Positions 57,190 through 64,000 of a DNA stretch of 64,000 nucleotides are shown here, in pieces. Each line of letters starts with the position of its first letter. Within the stretch, counting starts at the first letter, position 1. The position numbers and the translations under genes are program-made. This stretch comes from Microcebus murinus (lineage: Eukaryota > Chordata > Mammalia > Primates > Cheirogaleidae). The stretch is taken from positions 63,882,501 through 63,946,500 of the forward strand of contig NC_134117.1 of the NCBI RefSeq assembly GCF_040939455.1. Direction: 5' to 3'. Below the pieces are notes generated by a model. It was not told where the DNA came from and searched no databases. It saw only the letters and a list, made by a program, of their open reading frames with translations.

Positions 57190-57380
57190 GAACTAGTTAG
57201 GGCTCTGCTACTCCTTAGCTGTTGAATTTGTGTGAGACAGTTAATCTCCAACATGCTTTTTTTACCTTCACAGTGCTATGGGGCTACTACCACCTACTTG
57301 GTAAGACTGGTGGATGGAATTGACTAGATAATTGTGTGGGATATGACAGTGCAGAGTCTGAAGCATGACAGGTGTCTAAA
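57190..57380 (+). mobile_element. Probable MIR SINE relic
   Basis: AGGGCTCTGCTACTCCTTAG, CTGTTGAATTTGTGTGAGAC, AGTTAATCTCCAACATGC and ACTAGATAATTGTGTGGGAT fit sense MIR with a disrupted centre. Confidence 0.5.
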
Positions 57381-59189
57381 GGTAGAGGACACCTTCTGAT
57401 TTTGCTTTTTCCAGGATCCTTTTCCTAACCTCACTTTGGGGCATCCCTGGAGCATCTGATACTTTATGTTCTGCAGCCACAGGGTGGGCAGGAAACCTAA
57501 GCTAGGAGAAACCCATATTCTCTTCTTGCAATGTTATTCATAAGAAGAGCACCATAAGGATGATTAATTGTGAGTTCGTTTATCTTAATAAGAGTATCAC
57601 TAAGAGATTGCCCAAGGGATGTTACAGTTTGCCCTGGTGCTGTCTTGATGTCTCTTTTCAGAGACATGTACTCTCACTTTGCGTTTAATTCTTTCCAAGT
57701 AATGCCTTCCAACAAGTTCCTCTTTCACTTAAATCTATCAGAGGAGGTTTTGTTGCCTTTAATCAAATAATCTTTTTATAGAGTTTAGTTTTCAAAGAAA
57801 CACAAACACTGCTGCATGCATCTTTTGTCTATCTGATTGGAATTTATTCTCTCCCTTCCTACCTTCCTCCAGTCTTGTGCCTTTCTGTTTTCAACCATGA
57901 TACGTAGAATCCATTCTGTGCCTTTTCAACAAATCAGCAGCTACACAGTTCATGGAATTCACGTGTTTAGGGAACAGATGTGAGAAAGCAATCTAACAAT
58001 TTTATATGCATTACTCTATACACCAAGAAATGTATCCAGAATCAACAAGGTACTCACATAAATGGACTCTAGGGTAAAATTCACGTGCTATGTAATGGTT
58101 TACCCCACGGAATAACGTCTACTCCCAATGAAGTAATTTTCCTGATTCTAGCTGTGATCACGTCTCAGGGGCGTTCACCCAGCATCTCAGGTGCCACTGT
58201 CTCTTGACCAATTTTACTGCCTTTATGTGATTATTAGTAAGGTTACACACAGCAGTGCAGGTAAGATATGCTGTAAGGACTGCTGTTCATGTCAGAATAT
58301 AATCGTGAGGTGGAAATTGTGTTCAGAACAATGCTGTCCCAGGCCTATTAAGGAAAAAGAAAAAAAAAAAAAAGAAGAAGAATAGAAGAGAACTATAACT
58401 ATGTGCTGTCATAAAACCTTGTATAATGATTCCATGCTGTGCTTGGCTCTGATAGCTGAGGAGGGAACAGGAATTAACTTGGGACCACCTTTCCTAGACT
58501 CGTGCAGCTAAATTGGTGGTGGGGATATGATTGCCTCTCCCATGATCAGTTAACACTACAGAGAAGGACTTGGTAAGATCTGGGCATGGGTTGATTTAAA
58601 GCAGTACAATAAGGAGAGAGTAGTGAGGTGGGAGGAGGAGGCTTGTGGGCACACTTGGCCTTGTGCAGAAGTTTTGAAAATCAAAACTTTATTCTTAGAA
58701 GAAGAAAAAGAGAATCAAGTTCCCAGTAAAACAGGTTAGATGTGGATTCTGCCTCCAAGCCTGGAGGGATCAAGCATAGGCTACCCACACCTAGTCAGCT
58801 AGAACAGCCCTGCAGTGATGCATCCATGGTGCCCTGTCTCCCTCTGCTAAATGCAGCAGATCCAAGGGGGGAGATGACTGGCCTGTCTGGGTAGGTGCCT
58901 GACCTGGGCAGTGTTGAGCCTCCTAGTGGCCACTGGGCCAGGCTGGAGCAGGTAGCTCCCTCAGGTGCAGTATTTGGAACTAGGCTGCTGATATGTCCCT
59001 TGTGCATTCTAGAAACGTACTTGGTTCTCCTCTGAGCAGAAAATGACCCTGGTGAAAGGAAGACATACACATATGGAAGCAGTGATCATTTTTATTTGTT
59101 GCTTTTTCTCTGCTGATCACTAACAAAAAAAGTAAAATACAGTAATAAAATATAGTACAAGGTCAGGGAAGGGCAACTCAGATTATGAT
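57381..59189. other. Anonymous non-coding sequence
   Basis: About 1.8 kb. An A run at about 58359-58372 and a mirror-like TTTTGAAAATCAAAACTTTA at 58672. A 91-codon minus-strand frame (58795-59070) in somewhat GC-richer DNA has no recognised relatives; the region might be an old repeat I cannot name. Confidence 0.45.
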
Positions 59190-59530
59190 AAAGGACTTTA
59201 CTAGAAAAAAAATTGTCAAATTATATAGCACCTTGCTTATCCAATAGCATTTCTCTAATGGAATATTTTCTCAAGAAGGTTATTTTGCAAACCAATTAAA
59301 CAGAGGGCTTTGTAATTAAATGTTGTAAGATTTAAATTAGTTTCCTATGGGGTTTCATGTGCACTTAGTAGTTTGAGTATTTTCCCACAGGAAATCAATA
59401 TTTTCCTAATACCTGTGGGAATGTACTATTCATTCAAATAGAGTTGATTAAAATGTTACAAACTGCAAATCTGGCATGGGTTGTATTGTGTTCATACATG
59501 GCTTGATGATCAAATTCTCAGATTGGTCTT
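59190..59530. promoter_or_regulatory. Candidate AT-rich non-coding block with inverted repeat
   Basis: No mobile element recognised. AACCAATTAAACAGAGGGCT and TTTGTAATTAAATGTTGTAA (TAATTA at 59313-59318) are homeodomain-like. A 10-base perfect inverted repeat lies at 59382-59421. Composition is strongly AT-rich. Confidence 0.27.
59382..59421. repeat. 10-base perfect inverted repeat
   Basis: TTCCCACAGG at 59382-59391 and CCTGTGGGAA at 59412-59421, separated by 20 bases. An overlapping, alternative 6-base arm pair (AGGAAA/TTTCCT) lies inside. No poly-U tract or longer stem supports a terminator or microRNA hairpin. Confidence 0.9.
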
Positions 59531-60139
59531 TCATTATGGAGAGTTAAAGTATATCAGATATAAAATAAAAAAAAATAGTATATCAGATATGACAAATTTA
59601 TCACTCCCCACCAGACCAAATAATTGACACCAAAACTCTCAGAGACCCCAATTTAAAACTGAAGGTGAAAAAGAAATGCAGTGGTGGAAGTTAAAACACC
59701 ATCAGCCTAAAAAGAGCTGTAGTAAAATTAAAATCCTGAATTTTAAGCATTGGTAATGCATTTTAGGCATTGGTAATGAAAACGCCAAAAATCCAATGAG
59801 CCAATCAGTATCCATAATAATTATTACAAACCATTGAAAACAAATCCTCAGCAATACATCTGAGGTTCATGGAAAAGAGTACTTTTTAGGGAGACCAGAA
59901 ATATAGACTACTTAAAATTCAGTAGGCTTAATTGTGCAGAGACCTGCATGTGATGCTGTTGACCACTTCCTCCTTAAATTTTCTACTCACTTAAGTTCAA
60001 ACTGTAGATGGTATCATCCAAACTGGACATTTTTTTCTAAGTCAAATGCTGAATGAGATGGGGTGCTGGGACAGTGAGCATAAACTGGAAGTCTTCTGGG
60101 CACACCAAAGCACGGACACCTCAATGGTGACTCATTTCT
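59531..60139. other. Anonymous non-coding sequence with short duplications
   Basis: GTATATCAGATAT occurs twice near 59549 and 59579 around an A run. The 20-base duplication at 59741 is listed separately. No gene. Confidence 0.5.
59741..59780. repeat. 20-base tandem duplication
   Basis: TTTTAAGCATTGGTAATGCA (59741-59760) followed immediately by TTTTAGGCATTGGTAATGAA (59761-59780), 18 of 20 identical. Confidence 0.95.
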
Positions 60140-60500
60140 GGGCTCTTCTCTCTTGACTACACCTTGTCAGTCTCCTTGCCCATGGGTCTCCCTGTGGGCT
60201 GCCTTTCAAATGTAGAGTTTTCCAGTTGTTCATTCTTCTTCCTCTTCTAAATAACAAACTTTTCCTGAAGATCTTATATACTTACAAGTTATCTCCCTCC
60301 CATATTTCTGATGGCATCCAAAAACACATCCCAGTCCTTTTCTTCCTCTTGAGCTCTATCTAGGCCCACAAGTTTACTAGTTACCCTCACAGCTCCAGTT
60401 CAATGTTCCTAAATTCAAAGTCATTATCTGTATCCCCCCAAATCTCTTCCTTCCTTTACCTTTTATCCTGGTTGTCACCATCTAACTAATTTCCCACTCC
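60140..60500 (+). mobile_element. L2 LINE ORF-region relic
   Basis: CCTCACAGCTCCAGTTCAAT, GTTCCTAAATTCAAAGTCAT, CTGTATCCCCCCAAATCTCT and TCCTTCCTTTACC track the L2 stretch CTCAAACTCAACATGTCCAAAACTGAACT ... CCCCCCAAACCTGCTCCTCC. The left end is uncertain. Confidence 0.55.
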
Positions 60501-60974
60501 TTGCCACATTTCTACTGTGCAGTCAGACAACAGAATCGGACCTTTTCAGTCATGAAGATGGAGCACTTATTGTTATATTTTGAGAAAATTATCAGGCAAA
60601 ACGTGTCTAGGTCTGCATTTTCTGTTGTGAGTTACACTACAAGGGGGCTCTTCAGTAATCCCAGCCTGCTATAACTTCATCCCAGGAAAAGAGCCATATA
60701 AAATGTTTTGCAAGGAAGAGACGGGGCATCAGCCAGTCAGAATGGCTGCTGCAACAAATTACAATAGAGGTTGGCCACAGACAGTCAGTAAGCCCTTTTG
60801 GCGCAGGACAGGTAGGTATCAGCCTCGAAGTTTGATGAGGCCTGTGGTCCAGAGGACACTAGGTGAGAAGCCAGACCTCAAGGCACCACTCTATTACTCC
60901 ACTGCCTGGTCCTCCTGTCTCTGCCACTGATTTACATTTCTAAACTACACATTAGATTATTCAATTGTATAATT
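60501..60974. other. Anonymous non-coding sequence
   Basis: Unrecognised stretch between two same-strand L2 pieces. It could be degraded L2 plus an insertion. A 75-codon frame at 60703-60930 has no relatives I know. Confidence 0.45.
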
Positions 60975-61540
60975 ATTGTGTGTATGTACAGGGCCCAAGC
61001 AATAAAAATCTTCAACTTGACCTCCAGGACCCTTCATGGTCAAGCCCCTGGGTACTTCCTTGGTTCAGATGTTGACTCTCTCTATAACCTTTGTTCTGGC
61101 CACTTTCTGTTGTGCATTTGCTTTTCTTCCCACAGGCCCCCTTTCCTAGGCCTATTCAGTTGTGCTCCCTTGCAGACTTTGTTTCTTCTCTCTGCACTGC
61201 CCTCTCTGCCCTGCTTACCCTGTACCCTGACTCAGTGGCCCCTTTCTTATCTAGTGGATTCCAACTCAAGCTTCAAGTCTCAGCTCATAAATACCATTTT
61301 CAGTGAATCTCCCCTTATACCAACCCCCTCCACAGCTCCCTACTTAATTACTTGCTTCTGTTGTTCTCTGTACATCTCTCTCTGAAAGCCCTCATCATAC
61401 CACATTCCAGTGATATCTATTTCTCACTCCATCCCCATATGATGAGCTCCCAGAAGGCAGTAGATTAGTCTCATCAGTTTCTCCATTATGCATCTAGTAC
61501 GTGTCAACTGATATTTGATAAATAAATTTCCCATTCTCAC
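60975..61540 (+). mobile_element. L2 LINE relic reaching the 3' end
   Basis: CCAGGACCCTTCATGGTCAA with GCCCCTGGGTACTTCC matches L2 AGGCCCTACATGATCTGGCCCC; then CTCAAGCTTCAAGTCTCAGC, AGTGAATCTCCCCTTATACC, GATGAGCTCCCAGAAGGCAG, and the end GTCAACTGATATTTGATAAA. Probably the same element as 60140-60500. Confidence 0.7.
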
Positions 61541-62259
61541 AAGTACGATGCTAGGAGCCACCAGCACAGGGCTCTCACATGAAGAGAGGGCCCTGCTGGT
61601 GAAGCATCGACTGGCTTTGCTCAGACTTTCAGCTTGGAGACTGAGCACACTTTGTGCACACTTCCTTCAGTGGTTTGAGTCCAGGTCTTGGCAGGCAACA
61701 GGTGATATTCCCAGATGGAACATCTGGAAAGGCTTTCCCATAGGGATCATTTATCCAATAAAGAGTAGAGTTAAAAGAACCAATAAGAGAAGCAACCAGC
61801 TTAGGACGAAGAAGCAAGAGGTACAAAGGGTGATGTCTGCGGTCCAGTTTTAGATGATACAGTGCTATTGATGAAAGAAAAAAAAAGGAGAGTAATAGAA
61901 GAGGGGTAGAGATGAAGTAGGCTGAGGTTATCCTGTCTCCTCCCTTTGTCTTCCTATTCCCTGATCCTCCCAGCTCTTTCTCTTGCCTCCCACTTACCAA
62001 ATGCAACCAGAGCTGCCAGAGAGTGAGGAAGCCCAGGTAATGCACCCCCACTGTCAGCTTCCTGGGTTCAGAATAGGACAAAAAATAACAGACAATAGGA
62101 TAAAGCCTAACACAGGGGTAGAGTCCCCAGTTTACCCAGAATGTTTCACTAGGGCTTTACCTCCTAATGGCCTCTGCATTTCCGGTCTTTCAGACAGTGC
62201 TTGCTCCTTGGTCATTCCAGCACTGCCTCTAGTATGTTCCGCTCGTAGAGCCAGATTTG
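61541..62259. other. Anonymous non-coding sequence, possible old repeat
   Basis: CTCTTGCCTCCCACTTACCA, AAATGCAACCAGAGCTGCCA and GAGGAAGCCCAGGTAATGCA near 61978-62043 resemble a common mammalian repeat containing CCAACCAGAAGCCAGAGGGCAAGGGAGCC, whose name I cannot supply. Frames of 112 to 150 codons on opposite strands overlap here and show no domain. Confidence 0.45.
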
Positions 62260-62375
62260 AGGCTCGCTGAGGGAAGGGACCTGGACTGGCTCGTTCACCC
62301 TTCAATGCCTGATGATTAGAACAGGCCTGAGGCATAGAGAAAAGAAATAATTATTTATTACATGAGTGAGTGAAT
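62260..62375 (+). mobile_element. L2 LINE terminal fragment
   Basis: GAGGGAAGGGACCTGGACTG, TTCACCCTTCAATGCCTGAT, ATTAGAACAGGCCTGAGGCA and AATAATTATTTATTACATGA follow the last 110 bases of L2. Confidence 0.65.
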
Positions 62376-63587
62376 ATAATTAGATGTAAGTCTCTTGAAC
62401 CACATTTATTACAAGGACTTTTCCACTCCAACATTGTCTGCCCATTGGCCTCTTGCAAAACCACAACTCTGCTGCCAAAATGTACCACTGGGTATTTGGT
62501 CGTCTTACAGCCAGAACAGGCTCACCTCAAATTTTAAACACAAGAAATTCATGTTCTGATATCCAGATTATGTGGCAGTGTATAATAGTCAAACCTGTTC
62601 TGTGTCATGTGGGAAAGGAATAAAACAAGATAAACAAAACCAACAAGCACAACAACAACAAACCCCAGATAGTAAAAACTAACGCTCTCTGTCCCTAGCG
62701 CAGCGGGGCACAGTTCTCTGTGGTGGCTCGTATTTATCCCTGCTTATCGCCTGAAATCAATGACCTATTTTCTTACTCCTGCCTACACATTCTGTGTATA
62801 ATGCACTCTGAGAGGTGTTACTCCTTACACGAGCAGGATAAAAAGCCGCCAGGGTGAGTCCTCTCTCCTTGTCACTCCTCTTCCTTCCCTGCTGGGCACT
62901 TTCTGGGAAATGAGGGTCCATTTGAAGAGGACACAGGGCTGGTGAATGAGTCCAACAGAGATGTGGTAAGGAGGGGCGGAGCCCAGAGAGCACAGAAGCT
63001 GGCCACTTTATTTCTGTTCAAAAGTGCAGGAAATAACACGGACAATAAGACACAGGAAGGAGCCAGGAGATTTTGTTAATAAACACCAGAGTTGCGGGAA
63101 GAAAGGACAGAAAAACTCCTTCCTGTAGCCTGGCTGTCTTTGCTCTGCCCTGTAGTAAATGAAGGGAAAGGAGAGAAATGTGGTGAATAGAGCCCTTCAG
63201 GATTCTAGCAGACGCCTCAAGTTTTCTCATGTCTAGCTTACCCCCAAGTTTGGAGGGACAAAATTAAGATTTTTCCCTCAGCTTTTCATCACACGCTATT
63301 TTGGGGGCCTATGGCAGCCATATTCAAATTGCAGGTGGAAATGACTTCAGACACTGTATTGTCATGATGCATCGTTTCAGTTTTTAAGATAAGAAAAAGC
63401 ATATCTCTTAGATTAGTGTCCTGTTCTCAAATTAATATCAAAGATAATTTGCCGGTAACTTTTCTGATAAATAACAATTAAAATAATAAGATAGGTGCTG
63501 GTATGTGCATGTTAGGCTGAAGTTTATTGTCCTTTACTTTCTCTTTGATATTTGACCTTATTATGAAATCTATGAAACATTTGAATA
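62376..63587. other. Anonymous non-coding sequence
   Basis: About 1.2 kb. A CAACAAGCACAACAACAACA run lies at 62641-62660. GCGCAGCGGGGCAC near 62698 is a small CpG-containing patch. No gene or named repeat. Confidence 0.5.
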
Positions 63588-63651
63588 TTTTTATATTATA
63601 TATATATATTTTATATTTGTTTATTATATATATGTATATATATATATCTTC

Positions 63652-63691
<40 letters not shown>
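63588..63691. repeat. Compound (TA)n-(CA)n microsatellite
   Basis: TA-rich blocks to about 63647, then an uninterrupted (AC)18 at 63655-63691. Probably length-polymorphic. Confidence 0.97.
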
Positions 63692-63692
<1 letters not shown>

Positions 63693-63759
63693 CCCATATA
63701 CATGTAAAGGCGAATAATGAAGCTGCCACATGTCCAAGCCTGCTTTGAAAGGATGTGTA

Positions 63760-64000
63760 TGTTTATGTATGTGCAAGAAACAATTAATTGTATATTTTTG
63801 TCCCATTTTTGACTCTTACATAAATGAAACCATAGTGTATTTCTTTGTGGCCTTGCCTTTTTAAAAAGTTCAATAACATTTATTTTTTTTTTATTTTTAA
63901 ATTCACTCGCATAATACTAAGAGTTGCATTTCTTCATTGTCACTATTTTATAATGTTCCTTTGAATAGATATGCCTCAGATTATTGATCTAGTCTAGTGG
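63760..64000 (-). mobile_element. Probable antisense LINE-derived relic, cut by the window edge
   Basis: TTACATAAATGAAACCATAG, GTATTTCTTTGTGGCCTTGC, TTTTTAAAAAGTTCAATAAC and CTTTGAATAGATATGCCTCA resemble a common antisense LINE-like repeat (ACATAAATGGGATCATACTAT ... CAACTTGCTTTTTTCACTCAAC ... CCATTGTATGGATGTACC). It may be the same family as 47165-47560. Continues beyond the window. Confidence 0.5.

Noticed and set aside
61629..62081. 150-codon minus-strand frame overlapping a 112-codon plus-strand frame
   Set aside because: Mutually antisense, no domain, partly in repeat-like sequence.

Overview
The window is mammalian nuclear DNA, almost certainly from a strepsirrhine primate and most likely a lemur. 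The diagnostic evidence is three young Alu copies (816-1160, 11991-12319 on the minus strand, 23271-23616 on the minus strand). They carry a lemur-type central linker (a GAAAGAAATTAATTGG-like segment before the second monomer) and a right arm reading TGAGCTAGGCTGACGCCACGG, and two have clear target-site duplications. Older AluJ-like dimers, a 7SL-like monomer, L1M-type LINE-1, many L2 and MIR relics, MER5A, a MER1/Charlie element and a MER6/Tigger-like element complete a typical primate repeat profile. All family names come from memory of the consensus sequences; no database was searched.

I found no protein-coding gene, no coding exon I can defend, and no structural RNA gene. Every open reading frame of about 60 to 180 codons lies in a repeat, in low-complexity DNA or in anonymous sequence, and none has a recognisable domain or a convincing set of splice sites. 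The window is best read as intergenic DNA or part of a very large intron.

Layout: 0-5 kb holds L2 and MIR relics, a young Alu, a long L2 (2555-3345), a TA-rich tract and a 7SL-like monomer. 5-20 kb is mostly anonymous sequence with MIR and L2, an L1 fragment, and a Tigger-like element split by a young Alu (11446-12637). 18-20.3 kb is a repeat-poor stretch rich in homeodomain-type and E-box motifs. 22.9-25 kb holds an AluJ, a young Alu, an isolated CpG/NotI cluster and a perfect (TTCC)24 array. 29.7-32.7 kb is a dead L1 that has lost its endonuclease and reverse-transcriptase core and was later hit by an AluJ. 34.7-35.1, 40.1-41.1 and 48.1-48.9 kb are further L1 3' pieces. 42.5-43.7, 51.0-52.6 and 60.1-61.5 kb are long L2 relics. 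53.4-53.9 kb is a near-complete hAT element.

There is no gene cooperation to describe. The most plausible functional content is a handful of AT-rich, repeat-free blocks (about 6.86-7.04, 18.16-18.60, 19.36-20.29, 28.48-28.70, 36.17-36.66, 41.89-42.30, 43.78-44.17 and 59.19-59.53 kb) whose motif content resembles conserved non-coding enhancers. That is inference and needs cross-species alignment. I did not find a new biological system. The findings are structural oddities (an A-tailed segment after an L1, a G11 run replacing an Alu tail, several small tandem duplications, an inverted repeat) and these enhancer candidates.
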